From assembly GCA_002403905.1 (NCBI GenBank), contig DHIR01000095.1, positions 1 to 27,060 on the forward strand: a stretch of DNA of 27,060 nucleotides. Direction: 5' to 3'. The notes under the pieces are model-generated. The model was not told the origin of the DNA and did no database searches. It saw nothing but the letters and a program-made list of their open reading frames with translations. This DNA comes from Mucilaginibacter sp. UBA4741 (GTDB taxonomy: Bacteria; Bacteroidota; Bacteroidia; Sphingobacteriales; Sphingobacteriaceae). The position numbers and the translations under genes were made by a program. Below are positions 1 to 8,110 of the stretch, piece by piece; the first letter of the stretch is position 1; each line of letters starts with the position of its first letter.

Positions 1-116
1 ATCTATTTTTAAACAGGCTCTAAATCTTTTAATAGAAAAATCATTTATAAGTGAATAATTGCTATTATATTAGATCATTCCAATAAACCGATTTATTTTC
101 CTTGCTAAATTAATTT

Positions 117-2435
117 ATGAAGAAAGGTGCTTATCTTTTATTCTTTGTCTGTATCGGATATATTTTATGCGGATTAAATGCCTGTAATCAACCAATAAGC
201 AACCAGGAGGCTGATAACGAAGTACCCGATACGGTTAGCTATAATTTTAATATACGCCCCATATTTTCTGATAAATGCTTTAAATGCCATGGTCCCGATG
301 CCAATAAGCGGCAGGCTGGTTTACGATTAGATATAGCCGAAGAAGCGTTGAAAGCATTGAAAGATGATCCAACAGCTCACGCTTTAATACCAGGCGACCC
401 CTCGTTATCCCAGGTGTATTTACGGATCACGTCGGCAGATTCATCAGTAATGATGCCTCCTCCTGCGTCAAACCTTAAAAGATTGACTCCGCATGAAACA
501 GATCTGGTGAAAAGGTGGATAAAGCAAGGTGCCAAATATGAAAAGCACTGGGCTTTTGTGCCGCCAAAGGAAGTGCCTGTGCCTGATGTGAAAAACAAGG
601 CATGGCCCAAAAATCAGTTGGATTATTTTGTGTTAAGCAAGCTGGAAAAAAGAAACATAACCCCAAATGCCGAAGCGGATAAAGAACGCTTATTAAAACG
701 CGTTTGTCTTGATATTACCGGCCTGCCGCCAACCCTGCAGTTGATGGATAACTTTTTGGCTGACCACAGTTCGAACGCTTATGAAAAAATAGTCGACCAA
801 TTATTGCAAAGCCCCGCCTATGGCGAAAAAATGACCCTGCATTGGCTGGATGTTGCCCGCTATGCCGATTCGCATGGTTACCAGGATGATAATTACCGCA
901 GCCAATGGCCCTGGAGAGATTGGGTAATCCATGCTTTTAATGAAAATTTGTCTTACGATAAATTCATAACCTGGCAGTTAGCCGGCGACCTGTTGCCAAA
1001 CGCTAACAAGGAGCAATTGCTGGCAACCGGCTTTAACCGCAACCATAAAATTACTGAAGAAGGTGGGGTGATCGATGAAGAATACAGGGTAAGTTATGTT
1101 ACCGACCGAACCAATACCTTTGGTAAGGCGCTATTAAGCGTTACTATGGAATGCGCGCACTGCCATGATCATAAATATGATCCTTTTTCGCAAAAGGAAT
1201 ATTACCAGCTGTTTGCCTTCTTTAATACGGTTAATGAAAAGGGGATAGTATCGGTTGTTGGCGGCCCCGAAACTTATGCAAAAAAACCATTAATGCAAAT
1301 AACAAATGACGATGTAAAAGGCATACTGAAATTTGTTAATAAACAAGATACCAACAAGCTCATCGTATCGGTAATGGGCGACACGATACGGAAAACCTAT
1401 CTGCTTAAACGTGGCAATTATGATACTCATGGCGATGAAGTGCAACCAGGTACGCCAAAATCTATATTACCTTTCCCTGCAAATTATCCAAAAAACAGGC
1501 TGGGCCTTGCCCAGTGGTTGTTCAATAAACAAAACCCACTTACCGCAAGGGCATTTGTAAACCAGCAGTGGCAGGAGTTTTTTGGCAAGGGCATCGTCAA
1601 AAGCTCAGGCGATTTTGGCATGCAGGGTGATCTGCCTACAAATGCCGCTCTGCTGGATTGGCTTTCGGCTGATTTCAGGGATCATGGCTGGGATATCAAA
1701 CGACTGGTCAAGCAAATGGTCATGTCGGCAACTTATCGCCAGTCGGCAATAGTTACACCCGAGAAATTAAAGCTGGATCCCGATAATGAGCTGCTCTCGC
1801 GCAGTGCGCGCGCACGCCTTCCGGCTGAATCCGTTCGTGACCTGGTATTAGCCAGCAGTGGATTATTGGTAAAAACTATCGGTGGCCCCAGTGTTAACCC
1901 CTATCAGCCGCCGGGCTTATGGGAAATGGCGACATCGGGCAGGGGCCAGCTAGCTAGCTATAAACAGGTACACGGGCCCAATCTTTACCGTCGGGGCATG
2001 TACACATTAATCAAACGTACTGTTCCGCCTGCCTCGATGGCCATATTTGATGCCAGTAACCGCGACCAGTGCGAAGTGCGCAGGCTACGCACCAACACCC
2101 CGCTACAAGCCCTGGTAATGATGAACGACCCAACGGTATTGGAAGCATCAAGGGTATTGGCAGCTAATTTATTAATTGAAAACACACTGCCCCAAAATAA
2201 AATTTACAAAGCTTTTCGCCTTATTGTTTGCAGGCGACCAAATACTAATGAAATGGCTTTATTAACCCGATATTATACAGATGAGCTTAAAATAATGGAT
2301 AACCAAACAGCGGCAAAGTTATTGACCGTTGGTGAATACCCAATGCCCGATAATATAAACAAGGTTAAGCTTGCTGCTTTGATGAAGGTAATTGATACGC
2401 TGTATAATTTAGAAGAAACCATTGTTAAAACTTAA
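117..2435 (+). CDS. Lipoprotein with PSCyt1-PSCyt2(DUF1549)-PSD1(DUF1553) domains
   Basis: This is a 772-residue exported lipoprotein of the planctomycete-cytochrome family; its substrate is unknown. The N-terminus is a lipoprotein signal with lipobox L20-N-A-C23. The PSCyt1 domain carries a heme-c motif CFKCH at 54-58 and a possible distal Met in SVMMPPP near 110. DUF1549 follows (about 160-375), containing LDITGLPPT, a conserved WLDVARYADS block and a second CxxCH in CAHCHDHKYDP. DUF1553 starts near 450 (YPKNRLGLAQWL, FVNQQWQEFFGKGIV) and runs almost to the end. Relatives are often 900-1100 residues because of a spacer or LamG insert between the DUF1549 and DUF1553 parts; here that spacer is very short. 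It is first in an operon, with the DUF1501 partner starting 4 bases after its stop. Heme attachment is inferred from motifs. A clear promoter was not found in the 116 upstream bases. Confidence 0.93.
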   Translation: MKKGAYLLFFVCIGYILCGLNACNQPISNQEADNEVPDTVSYNFNIRPIFSDKCFKCHGPDANKRQAGLRLDIAEEALKALKDDPTAHALIPGDPSLSQVYLRITSADSSVMMPPPASNLKRLTPHETDLVKRWIKQGAKYEKHWAFVPPKEVPVPDVKNKAWPKNQLDYFVLSKLEKRNITPNAEADKERLLKRVCLDITGLPPTLQLMDNFLADHSSNAYEKIVDQLLQSPAYGEKMTLHWLDVARYADSHGYQDDNYRSQWPWRDWVIHAFNENLSYDKFITWQLAGDLLPNANKEQLLATGFNRNHKITEEGGVIDEEYRVSYVTDRTNTFGKALLSVTMECAHCHDHKYDPFSQKEYYQLFAFFNTVNEKGIVSVVGGPETYAKKPLMQITNDDVKGILKFVNKQDTNKLIVSVMGDTIRKTYLLKRGNYDTHGDEVQPGTPKSILPFPANYPKNRLGLAQWLFNKQNPLTARAFVNQQWQEFFGKGIVKSSGDFGMQGDLPTNAALLDWLSADFRDHGWDIKRLVKQMVMSATYRQSAIVTPEKLKLDPDNELLSRSARARLPAESVRDLVLASSGLLVKTIGGPSVNPYQPPGLWEMATSGRGQLASYKQVHGPNLYRRGMYTLIKRTVPPASMAIFDASNRDQCEVRRLRTNTPLQALVMMNDPTVLEASRVLAANLLIENTLPQNKIYKAFRLIVCRRPNTNEMALLTRYYTDELKIMDNQTAAKLLTVGEYPMPDNINKVKLAALMKVIDTLYNLEETIVKT

Positions 2436-2439
2436 GGCC

Positions 2440-3891
2440 ATGGAAAAAGATATTTTAGAGCATCATCTAAATTCGAACAGGAGGAAATTTTTATCAAAAC
2501 TTAGCTTGGGGCTTGGCAGTGTAGCCTTGGGTTCATTGCTTATCCCCAATCTTTTTAGCGGTGGCGACAGCGATGCTGATTTTATTCCGGGTGTCCCCAA
2601 TTTTGCGCCTAAAGCCAAAAGAGTGATCTACCTTTTTCAAAACGGTGCACCATCGCAACTGGAATCATTTGATTATAAACCCAAACTGCGGCAAATGATG
2701 GGGCAGGAATTGCCGCCATCTGTGCGCGGTAACCAGATACTAACCGGGATGACGGCTAAACAAACTTCGTTTCCCTTGGTTGGCTCGTTCTATGATTTTA
2801 AACAATACGGCGAGGCCCGGGCATGGATAAGTGATCTGTTTCCTTACACCGCCAAAATAGCTGATGACCTGTGTATCATTAAATCCATGTACACCGAGGC
2901 GATCAACCATGATCCGGCATTAACCTTCTTTCAAACCGGGGCGCAACAAGGTAACCGTCCTAGTATGGGTTCGTGGGTAAGCTACGGATTAGGAAGTGAG
3001 AATAAAAACGTTCCTGCTTTTACCGTATTACTATCAAAGGGCAAGGGCAATGGGCAGGGTGTATACTCCAAACTGTGGAGCAATGGCTTTTTAGATTCGA
3101 TTCACCAGGGTGTGCAATTTAGCAGCAGCGAAGACCCTGTACTCTATTTAAAAGACCCCGATGGGATGAGCAGACAGGAGCGTCGCAAAATGATCGATCA
3201 AATTGCCGCGCTGAATGAAATGTCTTACAAAGAGTTTGGCGACCCGGAAATAAATGCCAAAGTACAACAATATGAAATGGCCTACCGCATGCAGACCGAA
3301 GTGCCCGAGATCATGGATATTTCAAAAGAATCGGATGATACGATAAAAATGTATGGGCCCGATTGCCTGGTTCCGGGTACTTATGCTGCTAACTGCTTGC
3401 TGGCCCGCAAACTGTCCGAAAATGGTGTGCGCTTTGTACAACTGTACCACCAGGGATGGGATCAGCATGGCAATTTGCCTACAGAAATGGCAGGGCAGGC
3501 TAAGGATGTTGACCAGGCATCGGCAGCATTAGTTACCGACCTGAAACAACGCGGCTTACTGGATGAAACGTTGGTTATATGGGGCGGCGAGTTTGGGCGC
3601 ACCAACTACAGCCAGGGCAAACTATTGCCTAACAATTATGGCCGCGATCATCATCCGCGTTGCTTTAGTATCTGGATGGCTGGTGGCGGTATTAAGCCGG
3701 GCATGGTGTACGGCGAAACAGATGATTTTGGCTATAATATTGTTAAAAATGGCATGCATGTGCATGATTTTCATGCCACGGTACTTAACCAGTTAGGTAT
3801 CGATCATAAAAAACTTACTTTTAAAAGTCAGGGCCGCCGGTACCGTCTTACCGATGTAGCGGGCAATGTAGTACGCGATATTTTAACCTAA
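2440..3891 (+). CDS. Tat-exported DUF1501 protein (alkaline phosphatase/sulfatase fold)
   Basis: A 483-residue protein of the DUF1501 family, the constant genomic partner of PSD1-domain proteins. I start it at ATG 2440, just after the upstream stop; an in-frame TTG at 2422 would add six residues but overlaps the previous gene and is less likely. The N-terminus has a twin-arginine signal (SNRRKFLSKL, R14-R15) and a hydrophobic run, so export folded with its metal is likely. The C-terminal half shows the metal-site blocks of the alkaline-phosphatase superfamily: WDQHGNLP, LVIWGGEFGRT, GRDHHPRCFSIWMAGGG and VHDFHATVLNQLGIDH. DUF1501 enzymes are presumed hydrolases of phosphate or sulfate esters, but no substrate is established, and a canonical sulfatase CxPxR formylglycine motif is absent. 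Four-base spacing to the previous gene suggests translational coupling. Confidence 0.93.
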   Translation: MEKDILEHHLNSNRRKFLSKLSLGLGSVALGSLLIPNLFSGGDSDADFIPGVPNFAPKAKRVIYLFQNGAPSQLESFDYKPKLRQMMGQELPPSVRGNQILTGMTAKQTSFPLVGSFYDFKQYGEARAWISDLFPYTAKIADDLCIIKSMYTEAINHDPALTFFQTGAQQGNRPSMGSWVSYGLGSENKNVPAFTVLLSKGKGNGQGVYSKLWSNGFLDSIHQGVQFSSSEDPVLYLKDPDGMSRQERRKMIDQIAALNEMSYKEFGDPEINAKVQQYEMAYRMQTEVPEIMDISKESDDTIKMYGPDCLVPGTYAANCLLARKLSENGVRFVQLYHQGWDQHGNLPTEMAGQAKDVDQASAALVTDLKQRGLLDETLVIWGGEFGRTNYSQGKLLPNNYGRDHHPRCFSIWMAGGGIKPGMVYGETDDFGYNIVKNGMHVHDFHATVLNQLGIDHKKLTFKSQGRRYRLTDVAGNVVRDILT

Positions 3892-3904
3892 TTATTACAG
3901 TGTT

Positions 3905-4930
3905 ATGGAAAGAAGAAAATTTGTTAAGCAAAGCGCCGTTTTTACAGCGGGCTTTTTTATAGCAAAAGATTTGCTGGCAAAAAACAACGAGCCCATTTAT
4001 GGGCATAACAGCATGCGTTACCGCATGGATAATACCTGGGGAAAACTCGACCCGCAAAGTCATCCGGTAAACGATTGCCATGAGATGGTGCAGGATTCGA
4101 AGGGCCGCATTATTATGCTGACCAATGAAACAAAGAACAACATCCTGATCTATGATACTGCCGGTAAACTACTTGATTTTTGGGGGCATGATTTCCCGGG
4201 AGGGCACGGCCTGACGCTGGTTAATGAAAACGGCACCGAATTTTTATTTATTACCGATACTGTAAAACACCAGGTTTATAAAACCACCATGGATGGCCGG
4301 ATATTGATGACTATTGATGTGCCATTAGAAACAGGCGTTTACAAAAAAGCCGCAGAGTTTATACCAACCGAAACAATTATTGATACCAATGGCGATATTT
4401 TTATTGCCGATGGTTATGGTGCGCAATACATTACCCATTATGATAAAGATGGAAAACTATTAAACTATTTCGGCGGACGCGGTACCGGTGATGAACATTT
4501 TGATAACGCGCATGGCATAGTAATTGATCGCCGCCAGAAAAAGCCGTCGCTGCTGATCACTGATCGTACCCGTAATTGTTTTAAACGCTTTAGCCTGGAT
4601 GGTAAGTTACAGGAAATTATAAAACTGCCGGGTGCCTGCGTTTGCAGGCCGGTAATAAAAGATAAGCATTTGTACGCCGCGGTGTTAAGGTCGCCAGATA
4701 TGAGCCGTTCAGGTACGGGTTTTATCACCATATTGGATAAGCACAATAAAGTAGTATCAAATATTGGCGGTACCGAACCGATTTATAACGATGGCGTTTT
4801 ACAGCCCATGAGCCAGGCCGAAAAAATATTTGTGCACCCGCATGATGTTTGTGTTGATAGGGATGATAACCTTTACGTAGCACAGTGGGCATCGGGCAAA
4901 GTATATCCTTATAAATTTACCCGTGTTTAA
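3905..4930 (+). CDS. Secreted NHL/PAL-like six-bladed beta-propeller
   Basis: A 341-residue propeller with a Tat-like N-terminus (MERRKFVKQ). Repeating blade motifs include FITDTVKHQVYK, FIADGYGAQYI, LLITDRTRNCFKRF and LYVAQWASGKVYPYKF. Their order matches animal peptidyl-alpha-hydroxyglycine alpha-amidating lyase (PAL): the three zinc-ligand histidines correspond to H101 (GGHGL), H203 (NAHGI) and H313 (HPHDV), the catalytic Tyr to Y171 (DGY), and one catalytic Arg to R221 (TDR). The first-blade Arg of PAL (HRG in the animal enzyme) appears to be missing, with TNE in its place, so classical PAL chemistry is doubtful. The alignment is from memory of the family, not computed. It starts 13 bases after the DUF1501 gene and is the third gene of the operon, so it probably acts in the same extracytoplasmic pathway. 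Confidence 0.88.
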   Translation: MERRKFVKQSAVFTAGFFIAKDLLAKNNEPIYGHNSMRYRMDNTWGKLDPQSHPVNDCHEMVQDSKGRIIMLTNETKNNILIYDTAGKLLDFWGHDFPGGHGLTLVNENGTEFLFITDTVKHQVYKTTMDGRILMTIDVPLETGVYKKAAEFIPTETIIDTNGDIFIADGYGAQYITHYDKDGKLLNYFGGRGTGDEHFDNAHGIVIDRRQKKPSLLITDRTRNCFKRFSLDGKLQEIIKLPGACVCRPVIKDKHLYAAVLRSPDMSRSGTGFITILDKHNKVVSNIGGTEPIYNDGVLQPMSQAEKIFVHPHDVCVDRDDNLYVAQWASGKVYPYKFTRV

Positions 4931-4954
4931 TTTTTTAGTATTATTTGTTTGCTG

Positions 4955-7096
4955 ATGATAAAAAACAGCCATAAAGGTTTTGCAGAAACTTTACTGTTTA
5001 TATTAAATATATTCCTGTTTTTTTTACTGGTATTCGGCAATAATATGGTTATACCGCAATGGCTGCAGCCAGTTGGGCGCTTGCATCCATTAATATTACA
5101 CTTTCCCATTGTGATACTAATGATGGGGATGCTGTTTGAGTTTTTCCGTTTCCGCTCAGCGTTCAGGGATGAGGCCCTCTATCAAAATTTTACTACCGCA
5201 TTGTTGCTCACGGGTGCCCTATTAGCCGCTATAACCGCAATAATGGGCCTCTTCCTGTCCAGGGAAGCGGGTTACTCAGGTAATATTTTACAATGGCATA
5301 AATGGACCGGAGCAGGCGTAGTATTTACAAGCTCTGCTGTTTACTGGTGTCGCAATTCATTATGGTATAAGGCATCAATGGCAAAAACAGGGGCCATGCT
5401 TACGTTTGCAGGCCTTGTGTTTGCCGGGCATTATGGTGCAGCTATTACCCATGGAGAAAATTTTATACTTGCCCCGGTTAGACATAACGATACTCAGGTA
5501 CCTATTGATAAGGCCTTGGTTTACCAGGATGTTATTCAACCCATTTTTGAAAACAAATGCATGAGTTGCCATAATGATGATAAGTTAAAAGGTAAATTGA
5601 TGCTGACCGACGAAGTCTCCATTTTAAAAGGAGGCAAAACCGGAAAATTATTTGTAGCCGGAAACCCGCAAATAAGCCTGATACTGCAACGTCTACATCT
5701 CCCGCCTGACGATGACAAGCACATGCCCCCAGCGGGCAAAACCCAACTTACCGCAGATGAAATAACCTTGCTTTACCTTTGGATAAAAGGAAAACCTGAT
5801 TTTAAACAAAAAGTAATAGCACTGCCCGCCAGCGATTCATTACGGCTACTGGCATCTGTCCGGTTAAAACCTGGCGCAACAGCTGAAGATACTTATGATT
5901 TTATGGCAGCGGATGAAAAAACTATAAAACGCTTAAATAATAACTATCGGGTTGTCTACGCTTTAGCCAAGGAATCACCTGCATTAGTTGTAAATATCTA
6001 CAATAAGAGCATATATACCCCAAAAATTTTGGATGAATTGAGTCCAATAGAAAAACAGCTGGTGTCGCTTAATTTAAACAAGATGCCGGTTAAGGATGCG
6101 GAGTTAAAAACTATAGCCCAGTTTGAAAACCTTCGCCAGCTCAATCTTAATTTTACGGATGTTAACGGCAGTGGTTTAAAATATCTTTCCCGGCTTAAAT
6201 ATTTAAGATCATTGTCTCTTGCAGGCACCAAACTAAACCCGCAGGATTTAAGGCAGGTTATGGCTATAAAAAGTTTAACCGAATTAACTATTTGGGATAC
6301 AGGAATAAAAAGCGAAGACATAAAGCAGTTAAAAAAACTAAACAAGAACATCACTTTTATTGAAGGCTTTAAGGATAACGGGAAACCGATAAAATTAAAT
6401 GTGCCGCAATTTAAAAATACCGAAGTTGTGTTTTCAAAGCCATTTGCGCTGGTTATCAAACATCCCATAAAGGGAGTGGCTATTCGTTATACAACTGACG
6501 GCAGCGACCCTGATAGTATAAAACCGATGCTTTACCAGCCCGACATCATTATAAGCGATAATATTACCATAAAAGCCCGCGCCTATAAAAAAGGCTGGTA
6601 TGGCAGCGATATAGTAACAACAGCCTTTAATAAAAGTAATTATACGCCCGATAGTATCAGTTTTACAATGGGGCCTGGGGGTGTTGATGCAAAATTGCTG
6701 ATCGACAAAGGCCTTGGGTCCTTTAATTTCCGCGACGGTAAATGGGTGGGCTCGCAAAAGGAGATGGCTATCACTATGAATTTTGCAAAGCCGGTTAGTT
6801 TAAATTCCATTAGGTTAAATTGTATGCGCCGTATAGGAAATCAAATACTTTTTCCTGCTGAAGTAGAGATTTGGGGTGGTATAGCTAAAAATAAATTAAG
6901 ATTATTAGGCAGGGTAAAGCCGGGATCGCCGCTTGAGAAAGATCCCGATATCATAAAAGCAATTGAATGCAAGCTGGCAACCAGGCAGCCGATCTCCTGT
7001 TTAAAGCTTCTAATTAAACCCATACTAAAGCTCCCCGCATGGTTTCCACCCAAAAAAACCTCATCAGTTTTTATCGATGAAATATTTTTCAATTGA
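4955..7096 (+). CDS. Membrane mosaic cytochrome: DUF2231, heme-c, LRR, chitobiase-C-like, discoidin-like
   Basis: A 713-residue protein counted from ATG 4955; an in-frame TTG at 4949 would add two residues only. About five membrane helices (about 12-29, 44-64, 80-101, 113-131, 144-164) form a DUF2231-type domain with H44 and H49 in GRLHPLILHFP, candidate heme-b ligands. A planctomycete-type cytochrome c domain follows (CMSCH at 202-206, HMPP with M257). Residues about 365-470 are leucine-rich-repeat-like (NLRQLNLNFTDV, YLRSLSLAGTKL). About 490-560 resembles the chitobiase/beta-hexosaminidase C-terminal domain (IRYTTDGSDPDS, ITIKARAYKKGWYGS). The last 150 residues look like a discoidin-type sandwich (VSLNSIRLNCMRRIG). 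It would anchor the operon's chemistry to the inner membrane, perhaps as the electron acceptor of the PSCyt/DUF1501 pair. That role is inferred. It is the last gene before a strong terminator. Confidence 0.9.
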   Translation: MIKNSHKGFAETLLFILNIFLFFLLVFGNNMVIPQWLQPVGRLHPLILHFPIVILMMGMLFEFFRFRSAFRDEALYQNFTTALLLTGALLAAITAIMGLFLSREAGYSGNILQWHKWTGAGVVFTSSAVYWCRNSLWYKASMAKTGAMLTFAGLVFAGHYGAAITHGENFILAPVRHNDTQVPIDKALVYQDVIQPIFENKCMSCHNDDKLKGKLMLTDEVSILKGGKTGKLFVAGNPQISLILQRLHLPPDDDKHMPPAGKTQLTADEITLLYLWIKGKPDFKQKVIALPASDSLRLLASVRLKPGATAEDTYDFMAADEKTIKRLNNNYRVVYALAKESPALVVNIYNKSIYTPKILDELSPIEKQLVSLNLNKMPVKDAELKTIAQFENLRQLNLNFTDVNGSGLKYLSRLKYLRSLSLAGTKLNPQDLRQVMAIKSLTELTIWDTGIKSEDIKQLKKLNKNITFIEGFKDNGKPIKLNVPQFKNTEVVFSKPFALVIKHPIKGVAIRYTTDGSDPDSIKPMLYQPDIIISDNITIKARAYKKGWYGSDIVTTAFNKSNYTPDSISFTMGPGGVDAKLLIDKGLGSFNFRDGKWVGSQKEMAITMNFAKPVSLNSIRLNCMRRIGNQILFPAEVEIWGGIAKNKLRLLGRVKPGSPLEKDPDIIKAIECKLATRQPISCLKLLIKPILKLPAWFPPKKTSSVFIDEIFFN

Positions 7097-7119
7097 TAGA
7101 TTAACAAGGTGGGCAGCGT

Positions 7120-7166
7120 AAGCCTTAAAGAACAATCTAAGAGCTGCTCTTTAAGGCTTTCTTTTT
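7120..7166 (+). terminator. Rho-independent terminator of the PSCyt/DUF1501 operon
   Basis: Perfect 12-bp stem (left arm 7120-7131, AAGCCTTAAAGA; right arm 7148-7159) with a 16-base loop, running directly into a T-rich tract (7158-7166). It lies 23 bases after the stop of the DUF2231-cytochrome gene and should end the 117-7096 transcript. It also shows that a longer upstream start for the next gene, which would run through this hairpin, is unlikely. Confidence 0.9.
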
Positions 7167-7173
7167 ATATTTG
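7166..7173 (+). promoter_or_regulatory. Candidate Bacteroidota -7 box (TATATTTG)
   Basis: An exact TAnnTTTG match ends 7 bases before ATG 7181 and overlaps the T-tract of the preceding terminator. If used, transcription would start at or within a few bases of the start codon, giving a nearly leaderless mRNA. No good TTTG -33 box is present about 20 bases upstream, so this could be chance in an AT-rich tract. Confidence 0.3.
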
Positions 7174-7180
7174 CCTGCTT

Positions 7181-8092
7181 ATGAAAAAAACCCTCCGCCT
7201 AGCAATAATATTAACCCTGCTAACCAGCCTTGCCAAAGCGCAGGACCATCGTTTTGACCCGCCGTGGAACACGCCACCACCCAGCAAAGTAATGTTTACC
7301 ATACCCGGTATTGATAACGTACCCGATCTGTTTGGCGATATTAATGACCCGCAATTGGTAATATTTTTTGCAGGCAACCAGTTTATGTGTATTGATGATT
7401 TGCTGGCGGCATTTAAAAAAGAACATCTGGAATACCAGCGCATTTTTGCAGAAACATTGCCGCCCGGTATTTTAGCAAAGCAGATCACCGGGGGTTCTGT
7501 CACTATCGGCAATATGCGCATTACCTTAAAACCTGATATTTATACGGCAGGCAAGAGTGCTTTTGACGAAATGCCGCAATACTTCGCCGCTACCGAGACT
7601 TATGCTTCTAACAACCTGACCATTATGGTACAAAAGGGTAATCCAAAAAAAATAAAAGGATTAAAGGATTTGGCCCGATCCGATGTGCGCGTAAGCATGC
7701 CAAACCCTGCCTGGGAAGGCGTAGGCAAGCAAATAGAAAAAGCTTATGTAATGGCCGGCACCGAAACCTTGCGAAAAACTATTATGGCAGATAAGGTAAA
7801 AGACAGCACCACTTATTTAACCCAGATACACCATCGCCAAACACCCATGCGGATAATGTACAATCAATCAGACGCGGCACCGGTATGGTATAGCGAGGCT
7901 TATTATCAAATGATGCTTAAACACCCGGTTGATATGGTAGAAATACCCGCTAATGAAAACATCGACGCCGCCTACATAGCCGGATTATTAAAAGACGCGC
8001 CACACGCAGAAGCCGCAAAGCTATTTATGGATTTTTTAATTAGCCCGACTGCCAAAGCAATTTACCGTAAATATGGGTTTGCAAGTAAATAG
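7181..8092 (+). CDS. Orphan ModA-like periplasmic substrate-binding protein
   Basis: A 303-residue exported protein starting at ATG 7181, where a clean signal peptide begins (MKKTLRLAIILTLLTSLAKAQ). It resembles the type-2 periplasmic binding proteins of the molybdate/tungstate (ModA, SBP_bac_11) group: an N-terminal strand with LVIFFAGNQFMCIDDLLAAF, a hinge segment TIMVQKGNPKKIKGLKDLA, then VRVSMPNPAWEGVGKQIE, and the usual C-terminal block AAKLFMDFLISPTAKAIYRKYGF. The usual early ligand-binding Ala-Ala-Ser pattern of ModA is not obvious, so the ligand may not be molybdate; another oxyanion or small anion is possible. No ABC permease or ATPase gene is adjacent. It is separated from the upstream operon by a terminator and converges with the GH130-like gene only 18 bases away. 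Confidence 0.8.
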   Translation: MKKTLRLAIILTLLTSLAKAQDHRFDPPWNTPPPSKVMFTIPGIDNVPDLFGDINDPQLVIFFAGNQFMCIDDLLAAFKKEHLEYQRIFAETLPPGILAKQITGGSVTIGNMRITLKPDIYTAGKSAFDEMPQYFAATETYASNNLTIMVQKGNPKKIKGLKDLARSDVRVSMPNPAWEGVGKQIEKAYVMAGTETLRKTIMADKVKDSTTYLTQIHHRQTPMRIMYNQSDAAPVWYSEAYYQMMLKHPVDMVEIPANENIDAAYIAGLLKDAPHAEAAKLFMDFLISPTAKAIYRKYGFASK

Positions 8093-8110
8093 GTTATAAA
8101 CAGCTAATCT

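Noticed and set aside
7109..7180. An upstream in-frame extension of the ModA-like gene.
   Set aside because: It would translate through the terminator hairpin and bury the signal peptide; ATG 7181 starts directly at a typical signal sequence.
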